A stretch of DNA of 64,000 nt from Polaromonas sp. YR568 (GCF_900116715.1 NZ_FPBM01000003.1:1-64000), one strand, 5' to 3'; shown: positions 18,713 to 29,535, counted from the stretch's first letter. Notes: generated by a model from the letters alone, not told the origin. Translations and numbers: made by a program.

Positions 18713-19357
18713 TTACTGCCGGATCACGTCCGCGCCTTTGGGCGGCGTGAAACGGAAGGTGTCTGCAGGCAAGTTAGGGTTTACTTCGACCTTGCTGAAG
18801 GTCAGCACCGAGCGCTGGCCAAAGCTGTCGATGATCTCAAGGGCAGCAAGGCCAGAGGATTTTTCGCCTGGGCGAAAGCCCACGCGCACGGCTTGCAGCT
18901 GGCCGTCTTTGCTTTTGGGCGTGGCAACTACCCATTGAAGGCCACCGGCATCCGGTGCGTCAGCCAGCGTGAAATCGGCCTGCAGGGCGCGCAAATCGGG
19001 CGCGGCGGCGATCAGGGCTGCAGGCGTGGAGCCCAGCACGCTGGATTGTTTGCGCGAGGTGACCTGGTTCAGGTCGGTGTCGTAAAGCCACAGGGTTTGG
19101 CCGTCAGCCACGATGCTTTGTTCAAACGGTTTTTTGTAGATAAAGCGAAAACGGTTGGGCCGGGAAAACTCGAAAGTACCGGTGGAGGTTTTGCTGCGTG
19201 CAGCCTGCCCGTCTTTGGCCGGCGCAGTGACAACCTGGCTGAACTCGGCGCGGCCGCTGTTGACGGTCTTGACGAAAGTCTCCAGGCTTTCCAGGCCACC
19301 AGCCCATACGGGATGGGCGCAGGCAGCTATCAAAACAGTAGCAATGTATTTTTTCAT
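18713..19357 (-). CDS. lolA: Outer-membrane lipoprotein carrier protein LolA
   Basis: 214 aa. A signal peptide (KKYIATVLIAACAHPVWA) precedes the LolA half-barrel: LETFVKTVNSGRAEFSQVV, TGTFEFSRPNRFRFIYKKPFEQ, IVADGQTLWLYDTDLNQVT and the C-terminal LPADTFRFTPPKGADVI. It is the periplasmic chaperone that takes lipoproteins from LolCDE to LolB. GGAG 9 nt before the ATG at 19357 decides the start; a GTG at 19366 would overlap the ftsK stop. Cotranscribed with ftsK. Confidence 0.93.
   Translation of the reverse strand: MKKYIATVLIAACAHPVWAGGLESLETFVKTVNSGRAEFSQVVTAPAKDGQAARSKTSTGTFEFSRPNRFRFIYKKPFEQSIVADGQTLWLYDTDLNQVTSRKQSSVLGSTPAALIAAAPDLRALQADFTLADAPDAGGLQWVVATPKSKDGQLQAVRVGFRPGEKSSGLAALEIIDSFGQRSVLTFSKVEVNPNLPADTFRFTPPKGADVIRQ
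19326..19342. repeat. Short hairpin GCTAT-N7-GTAGC inside lolA
   Basis: GCTAT (19326-19330), loop CAAAACA, GTAGC (19338-19342), in the signal-peptide coding part of lolA. It closes with one G-T wobble and resembles the rarA copy at 17593. Confidence 0.35.
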
Positions 19358-19362
19358 GATCG

Positions 19363-21714
19363 TCACTCCGCCCGTGAGGGCACCAGGATTTCGCGCTGGC
19401 CGCTGCCGCTCATGGCGCTGACCAGCCCGGCTTTTTCCATATCTTCGACCAGCCGCGCCGCGCGGTTGTAGCCGATCTTGAGATGACGCTGCACCAGTGA
19501 AATGCTGGCCTTGCGGTTTTTCAGCACGACCTCCACGGCCTGGTCGTACATCGGGTCTTTTTCACCCCCGCCGCCGCCACTACCGTCACCCAGCAGGTCG
19601 CCGTCTTCGCCATCGACCGTGCCGCCTTCCAGCACGCCTTCGATGTAATTCGGTTCGCCCTGCTCTTTGAGGTAGGCCACCACACGGTGCACTTCGTCAT
19701 CGCTCACAAACGCACCATGCACCCGGATTGGAAAGCCTGTACCACTCGGCATGTAAAGCATGTCACCCATTCCTAACAAAGCCTCGGCGCCCATCTGGTC
19801 AAGAATGGTGCGGCTGTCGATCTTGCTGCTGACCTGGAAGGACAGGCGGGTGGGGATATTGGCCTTGATCAGGCCGGTGATCACGTCCACGCTGGGGCGC
19901 TGGGTGGCCAGCACCAGGTGGATGCCGGCGGCACGGGCCTTTTGCGCCAGGCGGGCGATGAGTTCTTCGATCTTCTTGCCGACCACCATCATCAGGTCGG
20001 CCAGCTCGTCGATCACCACCACGATGTAGGGCAGGCGCTCCAGCGGCTCGGGCTGCTCGGGCGTGAGGCTGAAGGGGTTGTAGATGAATTCGCCCTTGGC
20101 CTTGGCTTCGTCCATCTTGGCGTTGTAGCCGGCCAGGTTGCGCACGCCCAGCTTGCTCATGAGCTTGTAGCGCTTTTCCATTTCGGCCACGCACCAGTTC
20201 AGGCCGTGGGCGGCCTGGCGCATGTCGGTGACCACCGGGGCAAGCAGGTGCGGAATGCCTTCGTAGACACTCATTTCCAGCATCTTGGGGTCGATCAACA
20301 GCAGGCGGACGTCGCGCGCATCGGCCTTGTAGAGCAGGCTCAAAATCATGGCATTGATACCGACCGACTTGCCCGAGCCGGTGGTGCCGGCCACCAGGCA
20401 GTGCGGCATCTTGGCCAGGTCGGCCACTACGGCGTTGCCGCCAATGTCTTTGCCCAGGCCGATGGTGAGCAGCGACTTGGCTTCGTTGTAAACCTGCGAG
20501 CCCAGGATTTCGCTGAGCTTGATCGACTGCCGCTTGGCGTTGGGCAGCTCCAGCGCCATGTAGTTCTTGCCGGGAATGGTTTCAATCACGCGGATGGAGA
20601 CCAGGCTGAGGGCGCGGGCCAGGTCCTTGGCCAGGTTGACCACCTGCGAGCCTTTGACGCCCGTGGCAGGCTCGATCTCATAGCGGGTGATGACGGGGCC
20701 CGGTGCGGCAGCCACCACACGCACCTCGACGCCGAAATCTTTCAGCTTTTTCTCGATCAGGCGCGAGGTCATTTCCAGCGTCTCGGGGGCCACGGTCTCC
20801 TGGCGCGTCAGCGCGCCGTCCAGCAGATCAACCTGCGGCAGCTTGGAGTCGGGCATTTCGCTGAAGAGCGGTTTCTGGCGTTCCTTGGCGACACGTTCGC
20901 TTTTGGGGATGTCGACCAGGGTAGGTTCGATCAGCACCGGCACCGGGTGGTGCTCTTCGATCTCGATGCGTTCGTCGATCAGGGTTTCTTCACGCTCGCG
21001 CGCGGCCAGCTTGCCGAAGGCGAGGTCTTCCGCGATCTCGCGTTTTTCTCGGCGGGAATCAATCAGGTTGTCAATCCAGGCGCCTACGCGCAAGGCCACA
21101 TGCGCCCATGAAAAGGCAAACACGGCCGAGACCGCAATCACACCGAGCGCGATGAACACGAGGCCCGAGCCGGCAAAACCCAGCCATCTCTCGCCCAGTG
21201 CACCGACCAGATAGCCCAGCGCACCGCCGGCATGGCCGGGCAACTTGAATTCAAATCGGTAAAGCCGGGACCACTCCAGCGCCGCGCTTGCCGCCAGAAG
21301 CAGCAGCAGGCTCAACCAGAAACGGATGCGACCCGAAGATCGGGTTTCACCATCTGCGGCAAGCGGTTCACCGCGCAACCAGCGCGCCAGCGACGACAGC
21401 CAGACTTGCGCGCCAGCGGCAAGCGCCCACCAGACAGAAAAACCAAGCAGGAAATAACTGCCGTCCGCCAGCCAGGCGCCAATGCGCCCGCCCCAGTTGC
21501 GAGTCGCGGCCTGAACGGCGCCTGCCGCCTCGGCGGTGCCGGAGGTCGACCACGCCGCATCCTGCGGGGAATAGCTCAACAGGGCAGCCAGCCAGAAAAT
21601 CAGGCCGAGCAGGCCCAGAATCAGGCTGACTTCATGGGCAAAGCGTTTGATGCCGCCGGGCGCACCCGTGGCAGGGGAATTTCGGGAGTTCAGGGTGTCG
21701 AGTGAGTAAGTCAT
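19363..21714 (-). CDS. ftsK: DNA translocase FtsK
   Basis: 783 aa. Four hydrophobic segments within about residues 25-210 anchor it at the septum; a rather short linker follows. The motor holds Walker [35 protein letters not shown], and Walker [15 protein letters not shown]. The C-terminal gamma winged-helix ([39 protein letters not shown]) reads KOPS and activates XerCD. It moves chromosome termini during division. Its end nearly abuts lolA, consistent with an ftsK-lolA unit. Confidence 0.96.
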   Translation of the reverse strand: MTYSLDTLNSRNSPATGAPGGIKRFAHEVSLILGLLGLIFWLAALLSYSPQDAAWSTSGTAEAAGAVQAATRNWGGRIGAWLADGSYFLLGFSVWWALAAGAQVWLSSLARWLRGEPLAADGETRSSGRIRFWLSLLLLLAASAALEWSRLYRFEFKLPGHAGGALGYLVGALGERWLGFAGSGLVFIALGVIAVSAVFAFSWAHVALRVGAWIDNLIDSRREKREIAEDLAFGKLAAREREETLIDERIEIEEHHPVPVLIEPTLVDIPKSERVAKERQKPLFSEMPDSKLPQVDLLDGALTRQETVAPETLEMTSRLIEKKLKDFGVEVRVVAAAPGPVITRYEIEPATGVKGSQVVNLAKDLARALSLVSIRVIETIPGKNYMALELPNAKRQSIKLSEILGSQVYNEAKSLLTIGLGKDIGGNAVVADLAKMPHCLVAGTTGSGKSVGINAMILSLLYKADARDVRLLLIDPKMLEMSVYEGIPHLLAPVVTDMRQAAHGLNWCVAEMEKRYKLMSKLGVRNLAGYNAKMDEAKAKGEFIYNPFSLTPEQPEPLERLPYIVVVIDELADLMMVVGKKIEELIARLAQKARAAGIHLVLATQRPSVDVITGLIKANIPTRLSFQVSSKIDSRTILDQMGAEALLGMGDMLYMPSGTGFPIRVHGAFVSDDEVHRVVAYLKEQGEPNYIEGVLEGGTVDGEDGDLLGDGSGGGGGEKDPMYDQAVEVVLKNRKASISLVQRHLKIGYNRAARLVEDMEKAGLVSAMSGSGQREILVPSRAE

Positions 21715-21828
21715 GGCCCGGCATCAAGCTTACCGTAGTTGGCTGGGGGCTTGAAGGGCGCCACGGGCGCCAAAAACGGATGGCGGGCGGTGTGTTGTTA
21801 AGGTCGCTGCGTTTTTTGAACCCGGGTT

Positions 21829-22506
21829 TTAACCCAGGGTATGCAGACGCTCCTTGACCAGAACCGAACCGTCGTCGCGGGTTTCGATGAAGCCGCGCTC
21901 TTCCAGGTCTTTCATCACCCGGCTGACCATCTCGCGCGAAGCGCCGACCATCTTGGCCAGATCCTGGCGGGACACCTTGTCGCGGATCACCGCGGCGCCG
22001 GTGCCGTCTTCACTGGCAAATTCCAGCAATGCCCTGGCCACGCGGCCGTACACGTCCATCAGGGCCAGCGATTCAATCTGGCGGTCTGCGTGGCGCAGGC
22101 GCTGCACCAGGCCCTTGAGCACGGCATAGGCCATGGAGCTGTTCTCGGGCAGGCAGCGCGCAAATTCAAGGCGGCCCAGGATCAGGGCATCGGTCTGGAT
22201 CTCGGCGCGCACCGTGGCCGAATGGGGCTCGTTGTCGATCAGGCTCATCTCGCCCACATAGTCGCCCGGGTGCATGGTGGCCAGGATGACTTCACGGCCA
22301 CGGGAATCGGTGGTGATGACGCGGGCGCGGCCCGTCAGGATGATGGACAGGGCATTGGACTTTTTGCCTTGCTCGACGATGGGCTCGCCGCGCTTGAAAC
22401 GGCGTTTGACCACCGTATCGGCCACCGAGGCGGCCTGCGAGGCCGTCAGTACGGAAAAAAGAGGCACCCGGCGAATCAATTCCAGGTTGGACACCATCGT
22501 TGTCAT
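21829..22506 (-). CDS. Crp/Fnr family transcriptional regulator
   Basis: 225 aa. The cyclic-nucleotide-binding fold (about 10-130: FSVLTASQAASVADTVV, MHPGDYVGEMSLIDNEPHSATVRAE) is followed by a Crp-type winged helix (VSRQDLAKMVGASREMVSRVM). The N-terminal cysteine cluster of FNR is absent, so oxygen sensing through Fe-S is unlikely. The PGDYVGEMSLID and ATVRA motifs resemble cAMP-pocket residues, but the effector is not certain. Divergent from trxB over 183 bp. Confidence 0.9.
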   Translation of the reverse strand: MTTMVSNLELIRRVPLFSVLTASQAASVADTVVKRRFKRGEPIVEQGKKSNALSIILTGRARVITTDSRGREVILATMHPGDYVGEMSLIDNEPHSATVRAEIQTDALILGRLEFARCLPENSSMAYAVLKGLVQRLRHADRQIESLALMDVYGRVARALLEFASEDGTGAAVIRDKVSRQDLAKMVGASREMVSRVMKDLEERGFIETRDDGSVLVKERLHTLG

Positions 22507-22546
22507 ATCAGATATCTCCCAACCTCACTGCCGACAGTAAGTCGCG

Positions 22547-23634
<1,088 letters not shown>

Positions 23635-23647
23635 GCCAAAAATCCCT

Positions 23648-23693
23648 TATAATTCAAGGCTTTGCTAAATTTGCCCAAAAGGGCCGGTTTAGC
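23648..23693 (+). promoter_or_regulatory. Promoter -10 and 5' leader hairpin of rpmB-rpmG
   Basis: A perfect TATAAT at 23648-23653 is followed by a hairpin at 23664-23693: GCTAAA pairs with TTTAGC, and TGCCC with GGGCC around an AAAA loop. The -35 is poor. No T-run follows, so it is more likely a leader structure than a trxB terminator. It may help control ribosomal protein expression. Confidence 0.5.
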
Positions 23694-23797
23694 AGTCTCG
23701 GGTTACCGCCACCCTATTCTGGCGAGGTGAGGCAGGAATGACGAAAGCACGAAAGTGCTGCACGACATGACTGCTGTTGAAAATACTGGAGTGCAAT

Positions 23798-24031
23798 ATG
23801 GCACGCGTATGTGAAGTCACGGGCAAAGGCCCAATGGTGGGAAACAATGTTTCCCACGCCAACAACAAAACCAAACGCCGGTTCCTCGTGAACCTGCAAT
23901 ACCGCCGCTTCTGGGTCGAGACCGAAAACCGCTGGGTTCGCCTGCGCGTTTCGAGCGCTGCACTGCGCCTGATCGACAAGAAGGGCATTGATACTGTGCT
24001 CGCAGACCTGCGCGCACGCGGCCAAGCTTAA
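23798..24031 (+). CDS. rpmB: 50S ribosomal protein L28
   Basis: 77 aa, full length for L28. It begins [24 protein letters not shown] and ends [27 protein letters not shown] is characteristic. The start at 23798 is fixed by family alignment. It precedes rpmG by 11 bp, the usual rpmB-rpmG pair. Confidence 0.97.
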   Translation: MARVCEVTGKGPMVGNNVSHANNKTKRRFLVNLQYRRFWVETENRWVRLRVSSAALRLIDKKGIDTVLADLRARGQA

Positions 24032-24042
24032 GGAGCACCATC

Positions 24043-24210
24043 ATGGCAAAAGGCGCACGCGAAAAAATCAAGCTGGAATCCACCGCCGGCACCGGTCACT
24101 TCTACACGACCACCAAGAACAAGAAGACCACGCCCGACAAGATGCTGATCATGAAGTTTGATCCCAAGGCACGCAAGCACGTGGAATACAAAGAAATCAA
24201 GCTGAAATAA
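24043..24210 (+). CDS. rpmG: 50S ribosomal protein L33
   Basis: 55 aa: starts [20 protein letters not shown], ends [14 protein letters not shown]. It is the cysteine-free form without zinc-ribbon CxxC pairs. AAGGAG precedes the ATG. A strong terminator follows at 24238-24270. Confidence 0.97.
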   Translation: MAKGAREKIKLESTAGTGHFYTTTKNKKTTPDKMLIMKFDPKARKHVEYKEIKLK

Positions 24211-24237
24211 ATAGCGACCGACTCGGTCAGTACATTC

Positions 24238-24270
24238 AAATAAAGGACACTTCGGTGTCCTTTATTTTTT
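24238..24270 (+). terminator. Rho-independent terminator after rpmG
   Basis: A 13-bp perfect stem (AAATAAAGGACAC / GTGTCCTTTATTT) with a TTCG tetraloop, then T-rich sequence. The A-rich left flank means it could also end transcription from the opposite strand, where the small gene 24345-24608 points toward it. Confidence 0.92.
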
Positions 24271-24344
24271 GGGGCTGAGAAAGCAGAACGCCCACTCAAC
24301 AAGCTGACTACTGCACGGCTTGTTTGAATCCTGTTCGCACCGTT

Positions 24345-24608
24345 TTATTCCACGTCATATTGCACCACTTCGAGCGAGTTGGGCGCAGCCACTGCGGGGG
24401 CCTTCACTTCAACCCGATAAATCTTGTTGTCGGTTGCATTGGCAATGGCGGGAATGTTTTGGTTCGCGCAAGTAAACGTGATCGTAGTCAAGGGAACTTC
24501 GATGACGGCTTCACGTTCGGGAACGGCTTGGTTTTGTATCGGATTGTTGGCGGTCCGAACGGTAATGTTGTACGCACCCATACCAGGGTCTTTTTGTGCA
24601 TAACGCAT
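24345..24608 (-). CDS. Hypothetical 87-aa protein
   Basis: Not recognised. 87 aa, acidic to neutral, with no signal peptide or membrane segment; it starts MRYAQKDPGMGAYNITVRTA and ends APNSLEVVQYDVE, with an alternating hydrophobic pattern suggestive of beta-strands. AGGAGA 7 nt before the ATG supports translation. The base composition is visibly less GC-rich than the neighbours, and it stands alone between two terminators, so it may be a recent arrival or an orphan. Confidence 0.6.
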   Translation of the reverse strand: MRYAQKDPGMGAYNITVRTANNPIQNQAVPEREAVIEVPLTTITFTCANQNIPAIANATDNKIYRVEVKAPAVAAPNSLEVVQYDVE

Positions 24609-24792
24609 GTTAATTCTCCTAAAGATAGTTAAAAAAATGCACCGATCTCGCCTATCTTTTTGTCAAGAAAGGTGGGGGAAAGTGCATCCGCAGTATGGGC
24701 AAGGGGGCCAGGTGTTGCGATTACAGGCGATTACGTTCGATATTTGCATCAACTTGAGGCGCTCAATCACGGAGTCCGTACTTTGCGCCGAA

Positions 24793-24830
24793 CAATAAAA
24801 AACCGCTCTCGGATTGCTCCGGAGCGGTGT
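24793..24830 (-). terminator. Rho-independent terminator of the desaturase gene
   Basis: On the minus strand, ACCGCTC-CGGA, loop GCAA, TCCG-(A)-GAGCGGT, then TTTTTTATTG. The arms lie at 24828-24818 and 24813-24802. It is placed about 50-85 bp past the desaturase stop, in the correct orientation. Confidence 0.88.
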
Positions 24831-24878
24831 TTTGAAGAGGCATCGGCCCGAGATCAGGCCGGCATGTAGCGCGCTAGA

Positions 24879-26078
24879 TCAGGCGCGGGCAGCTCGCAGC
24901 TTCATGGAGAACTCGCGCAGCGCGGCAATGCCGCTTTCTTCCGCACGGTGGCACCAGCCCTGCAGGTCGGATGCGAGCTGTTCGCGGGAGGCCGACGTGC
25001 TCAGCCACATCTGGCGAAGCTCTTCGCGCATGGTGACCATCTTGTCCAGCACAGGGTGCTCGGCGCGGGCCTGGGCAATTTGTGACTTGGCGGCGGCAGG
25101 CACCTTGTCGTCGTCGCGGTGCAGCCAGCGGTTGGCTGCGCGCAGCACGGACACATCGGCTTTTTTCGCCTTCAGCACTTCGATCTCGGCCTTGCCGGCA
25201 CGGCGCAGTTCGCGCGCAAAGCCAGCCATCACTTCGTAGCGGTGTGCAATCAGGGCTTCGAGGGTTTTCTCGTCAGCCACGGGCTGGACGGAGCCCAGCT
25301 GCAGCTTGGGCGGCACCTTTTTCACGGAAGCCAGGCCGACCTTTTCCAGGGCGCGGATGTAGATCCAGCCGATGTCGAATTCGTAGGGCTTGACCGAGAA
25401 CTTGGCCGACGTAGGGTAGGTGTGATGGTTGTTGTGCAGCTCTTCGCCGCCAATCATGATGCCCCAGGGCGAAATGTTGGTGCTGGCGTCAGGCGCCTCG
25501 AAGTTGCGGTAGCCCCAGTAGTGGCCAATGCCGTTGATGATGCCGGCTGCGGTCACGGGAATCCAGGCCATTTGAACGGCCCAGACAGCCAGGCCAGCCA
25601 CGCCGAACAATGCCAGGTCGATGATCATCATCAGGCCCACGCCTTGCCAGCTGTAGCGGGTGTACAGATTGCGCTCCACCCAGTCATTCGGCGTGCCATG
25701 GCCGAATTTGCTCATGGTTTCCTTGTTTTTGCTCTCGGCGCGGTACAGCTCGGCGCCTTCCCAGAACACTTTTTTGATGCCGTGGGCTTGCGGGCTATGC
25801 GGGTCTTCAATCGTTTCGCATTTGGCGTGGTGCTTGCGGTGAATGGACACCCATTCCTTGGTCACCTGGCCCGTGCCCAGCCAGAGCCAGAAACGGAAGA
25901 AATGCGAGGGGATTGCGTGCAGGTCCATGGCGCGGTGCGCCTGATGGCGATGCAGGTAAATCGTCACGCTGGCGATGGTGATGTGGGTGGTCACCAACGT
26001 ATACAGCACGATTTGCCACCAACTGGCGGCGAGCAATCCATTAGCCAGCCAGTCGAGGGCGGCATCAAACAAAATCAT
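24879..26078 (-). CDS. Acyl-CoA/fatty-acid desaturase (delta-9 type)
   Basis: 399-aa membrane di-iron desaturase. Three His boxes are visible: HRHQAHR (near residue 43), HRKHH (about 80) and HNNHHTYPTSAKFS (about 216). Hydrophobic stretches lie near 15-35 and 145-185. It introduces a double bond into membrane acyl chains, adjusting fluidity. After about residue 290 there is a charged, helical C-terminal tail (LRRAGKAEIEVLKAKKAD) of about 110 residues that exceeds the core. It has its own terminator. Confidence 0.92.
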   Translation of the reverse strand: MILFDAALDWLANGLLAASWWQIVLYTLVTTHITIASVTIYLHRHQAHRAMDLHAIPSHFFRFWLWLGTGQVTKEWVSIHRKHHAKCETIEDPHSPQAHGIKKVFWEGAELYRAESKNKETMSKFGHGTPNDWVERNLYTRYSWQGVGLMMIIDLALFGVAGLAVWAVQMAWIPVTAAGIINGIGHYWGYRNFEAPDASTNISPWGIMIGGEELHNNHHTYPTSAKFSVKPYEFDIGWIYIRALEKVGLASVKKVPPKLQLGSVQPVADEKTLEALIAHRYEVMAGFARELRRAGKAEIEVLKAKKADVSVLRAANRWLHRDDDKVPAAAKSQIAQARAEHPVLDKMVTMREELRQMWLSTSASREQLASDLQGWCHRAEESGIAALREFSMKLRAARA

Positions 26079-26276
26079 AAAAGTCCTTTAAACAGCGGCA
26101 GCAGTCGCCCATCCAAATTTGTCCCCAGGCGCTGCAAAAAATAACCCCTCATTGTAAGTCGATACCCCACAAACACCAAGTCACTTTCAGTACAGGGCGT
26201 AGGGCCAAATCGGTGCGAAAAATCACGAATAAATATGTAACTTCAGCCTATCTGTCGTCTTTTGCTGCCAAAAATA

Positions 26277-27530
26277 TCACGACTTTTGCCATACTGCCGC
26301 GAAAAACCCGTCCGTCTGATGCAGGTAAGGCCAGAGCCGGAGGTAGGGCCCACGGCAAAGTTTTTCGGCATGTTCCACCCCCAGATGCGTCAATAAAGGT
26401 CCGGTTTCAAGGACGTTGAACTCTTTATTGGCGTTACTGAAAGCTTCGGCGATGGCCTCATTTTCCTCACGCAAAACGCTGCAGGTGGCATAAACCAGCC
26501 GTCCGCCGGGCTTTAAAAGCCGTGCGGCGCTCTGCAAAATGGCCGTTTGTTTGGCGACGAGCTCTTCAATGGCCTTGGGGCTTTGCCGCCATTTCAGGTC
26601 AGGATTGCGCCGCAGGGTGCCCAGGCCCGAGCACGGCGCATCGACCAGCACGCGGTCAATCTTGCCGGCCAGACGCTTGATGCGGTCGTCCCGTTCATGG
26701 GCAATCGCGACCGGGTGGACATTGGACAAGCCGCTGCGCGCCAGCCGGGGTTTGAGCGCATCCAGCCGATGGCCCGACGTATCAAAGGCATACAGCCGGC
26801 CGGTATTGCGCATCGAAGCACCCAGGGCCAGCGTCTTGCCGCCCGCGCCCGCACAAAAGTCGACCACCATTTCGCCGCGCTTGGCATCGACCAGCAGGGC
26901 CAGCAATTGCGAGCCTTCGTCCTGCACTTCAATCGCACCGCGGGTGAAAGCATCCAGCTTGGCCAGTTGCGGCTTGCCGTCGATCCGCAGGCCCCAGGGG
27001 GAAAACGGCGTCACCACTGTCTTGATCGCCGCCTTGGAGAGCTCTTTCTGGATGTCGGCCCGCTTGTCTTTGAGCGCATTGACGCGCAAATCCAGCCCGG
27101 CCGGCGCGTTCAGGCTTTCCACCAGCGGCCAGAAATCGTCGCCAAGCTGCTCCTTGAGCGGCTCAACCAGCCATTGCGGCAGGTTGTGACGGTGCAACTC
27201 CATCAAGTCGGCTGGCTTGACCTGATCGCAGCGCGACAGCCAGTCTTTTTCCTGATCAGTCAGCGCGCCCAGCAGAAAGTCGCGGTCCGCGGCAAAGCCC
27301 AGGATGGCCAGGCGCCGCTCAGGCGGCCCACTGCCGTGCTGGGCCAGATAGGTATAGAGGTTTTTCTTGCGCAGAACGCCGTAAATCGTTTCAGCCACGG
27401 TGGCGCGCTCGCGCGGGCCGAGGCGATAGTCGCGGAAATAGCGCGACACCACCATGTCGGCGGGGTGATCAAATTTGAGGACCAGCTTGAGGAGCTCGGA
27501 ACAACTGTCGAGTAAGGCTTTAGGATGCAT
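26277..27530 (-). CDS. RsmB/NOP-type rRNA cytosine-C5 methyltransferase
   Basis: About 417 aa. A SAM-binding motif (VVDFCAGAGGKTLALGASM), the motif IV cysteine in VDAPCSGLGTLRRNPDLKWR and the motif VI cysteine in VYATCSVLREENEAI give the two-Cys mechanism of m5C methyltransferases. The N-terminal 110 residues are helical and RsmB-like. It probably methylates 16S rRNA, but the exact target (RsmB or a sister) is not settled. I chose the ATG at 27530 with GGGGG upstream. Divergent from the DUF1653 gene. Confidence 0.88.
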   Translation of the reverse strand: MHPKALLDSCSELLKLVLKFDHPADMVVSRYFRDYRLGPRERATVAETIYGVLRKKNLYTYLAQHGSGPPERRLAILGFAADRDFLLGALTDQEKDWLSRCDQVKPADLMELHRHNLPQWLVEPLKEQLGDDFWPLVESLNAPAGLDLRVNALKDKRADIQKELSKAAIKTVVTPFSPWGLRIDGKPQLAKLDAFTRGAIEVQDEGSQLLALLVDAKRGEMVVDFCAGAGGKTLALGASMRNTGRLYAFDTSGHRLDALKPRLARSGLSNVHPVAIAHERDDRIKRLAGKIDRVLVDAPCSGLGTLRRNPDLKWRQSPKAIEELVAKQTAILQSAARLLKPGGRLVYATCSVLREENEAIAEAFSNANKEFNVLETGPLLTHLGVEHAEKLCRGPYLRLWPYLHQTDGFFAAVWQKS

Positions 27531-27598
27531 AGCCCCCATTGTCCCACCGCGGTCTTGCCGCACGCTTTTTAAAGCCCCTTTAGAAGCCCCAACGCACC

Positions 27599-27844
27599 AT
27601 GCCCAACGTCCCTGAAGAAGCCCTGCCGCCCCTGATCGAAACTCCGCCTGGCCTGTACCGCCACTACAAAGACAGGTTGTATGAGGTGATAGGTACCGTG
27701 CGCCACAGCGAGAGCCTGGAGCCGTTGACGCTCTACCGTGTGCTCGGCGAGGAAAACCTGTGGGTACGGCCTGCGGCGATGTTCAATGAAGAGGTGGTGA
27801 TTGACGGCGTGAAGCGGCCGCGATTCGCCCGGGAGCCCGGTTAA
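27599..27844 (+). CDS. DUF1653 domain protein
   Basis: 81 aa. PPGLYRHYKDRLYEVIGTVRHSESLEPLTLYR followed by LWVRPAAMFNEEV matches the short DUF1653 beta-barrel family, usually a single domain of 60-80 residues. The role is unknown; the fold looks like a small nucleic-acid- or ligand-binding barrel. It lies 48 bp upstream of prfC on the same strand and may be cotranscribed with it. Confidence 0.85.
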   Translation: MPNVPEEALPPLIETPPGLYRHYKDRLYEVIGTVRHSESLEPLTLYRVLGEENLWVRPAAMFNEEVVIDGVKRPRFAREPG

Positions 27845-27892
27845 CCCCTCACTAAGCCCCTCAATAGTCCCAGTCATCGATAATCGTGGGTT

Positions 27893-29509
27893 ATGTCCGA
27901 ATCCACTGAAATCGAAAAACAGGTCAAGCGCCGCCGCACGTTTGCCATCATCTCCCACCCTGACGCGGGTAAAACCACGCTGACCGAGAAGCTGCTGCTG
28001 TTCTCGGGCGCGATCCAGATCGCCGGCAGCGTCAAGGCCCGCAAGGCCGCGCGCCATGCCACCTCCGACTGGATGGAAATTGAAAAGCAGCGCGGCATCT
28101 CGGTGGCCAGCTCGGTCATGCAGATGGAGTACCGGGACTGCGTGATCAACCTGCTCGACACACCGGGCCACCAGGACTTCTCTGAAGACACCTACCGCGT
28201 GCTGACAGCCGTGGACGCGGCGCTGATGGTGATCGACGCGGCCAACGGCGTCGAGCCGCAAACCCGCCGCCTGCTGCAGGTCTGCCGCGCGCGCAACACG
28301 CCCATCCTGACCTTCGTCAACAAGATGGACCGCGAAGTGCAGGACCCGATGAGCGTGATGGACGAGATCGAACGCGAGCTCGGCATGACGGTGATTCCCT
28401 TCACCTGGCCCGTCGGCATGGGCAAGCTCTTTCACGGCGTCTATGACCGCCGCGAAGACCGCATGCGCGTCTTCAGCCCCGGCGAAGAAAAAGCCGGCGG
28501 CGACGATGAAATCCTGGCCGGCCTGGACAACGCCGAAGCCGCCAAGCGCTTTGGCGCCGAATACGCGCAGGCGCAGGGCGAGATTGAACTGGTGGCCGGC
28601 GCCACGCCCGAGTTCGACCGTGCCGAGTTCCTGGCCGGCAAACAGACGCCCATGTTCTTCGGCTCGGCCATCAACAACTTCGGCGTGCAGGAAGTACTCG
28701 ACGCGCTGGTCGACCTGGCGCCCGCGCCCGCAGAGCGCGAATCCATCCAGCGCGTGGTGCACCCTGAAGAGAAAAAATTCTCCGGCGTGGTCTTCAAGAT
28801 CCAGGCCAATATGGACCCGGCCCACCGCGACCGCATCGCGTTTTTGCGCGTGGCCAGCGGCGAATTCACCCGCGGCATGCGCCTGAAGGTGGTGCGCAGC
28901 GGCAAGGAGCTGCGGCCCAACACGGTGGTGAGCTTTATGAGCCAGCGACGCGAGCTGCTCGACACCGCCTTTGCCGGCGACATCATCGGCATTCCCAACC
29001 ATGGCGTGCTGCAGCTGGGCGATACGCTCACCGAAGGCGAGGCCCTGCAGTTCACCGGCCTGCCTTTTTTCGCACCTGAAATGTTCCGCTCTGTCGAAGT
29101 GGCCGACCCGCTGCGCAGCAAGCAGCTGCGCGCCGGCCTCACCCAGCTGGGCGAAGAAGGCGCGATCCAGGTGTTTCGCCCGATTGCCGGCTCATTGCTG
29201 CTGCTGGGCGCCGTCGGCCAGCTGCAGTTTGAAGTGGTGGCTCACCGGCTGGAGCATGAATACGGCGTCAAGGCCCGCATCATGGGCAGCAACTTCAACC
29301 TGGCGCGCTGGGTGACCAGTGACGACGCCAACGAGCTCAAGAAGTTTATGGACGCCAATGCCCACCGCGTGGCGCTGGACGCCGTCGACGCCCCCACCCT
29401 GCTGGTGGACCACAGCGCCACCTTGCGTGCGGTGGAGCAGCAATGGCCCAAGATCAAGTTCCACGCGCTGCGCGAGCACGCCGGGCTGGTGTTTCAGTCC
29501 AAGATGTAA
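27893..29509 (+). CDS. prfC: Peptide chain release factor 3
   Basis: 538-aa translational GTPase. G1 SHPDAGKTTLTEKLL, switch II DTPGHQDFSEDTYR, G4 NKMDR, then the EF-G-like domain II and the RF3-specific C-terminal domain (LFQFEVV-like QLQFEVVAHRLEHEYGVKA). It recycles RF1/RF2 from the ribosome after peptide release. Confidence 0.97.
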   Translation: MSESTEIEKQVKRRRTFAIISHPDAGKTTLTEKLLLFSGAIQIAGSVKARKAARHATSDWMEIEKQRGISVASSVMQMEYRDCVINLLDTPGHQDFSEDTYRVLTAVDAALMVIDAANGVEPQTRRLLQVCRARNTPILTFVNKMDREVQDPMSVMDEIERELGMTVIPFTWPVGMGKLFHGVYDRREDRMRVFSPGEEKAGGDDEILAGLDNAEAAKRFGAEYAQAQGEIELVAGATPEFDRAEFLAGKQTPMFFGSAINNFGVQEVLDALVDLAPAPAERESIQRVVHPEEKKFSGVVFKIQANMDPAHRDRIAFLRVASGEFTRGMRLKVVRSGKELRPNTVVSFMSQRRELLDTAFAGDIIGIPNHGVLQLGDTLTEGEALQFTGLPFFAPEMFRSVEVADPLRSKQLRAGLTQLGEEGAIQVFRPIAGSLLLLGAVGQLQFEVVAHRLEHEYGVKARIMGSNFNLARWVTSDDANELKKFMDANAHRVALDAVDAPTLLVDHSATLRAVEQQWPKIKFHALREHAGLVFQSKM

Positions 29510-29535
29510 GCGGTTCCTTTCCGCCGCGCCGGAAT

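Noticed and set aside
21800..21845. Inverted repeat AACCCGGGTT near the end of the crp-type gene as a terminator
   Set aside because: On the coding strand it is followed by an A-rich run, not a T-run, and it overlaps the gene's last codons.
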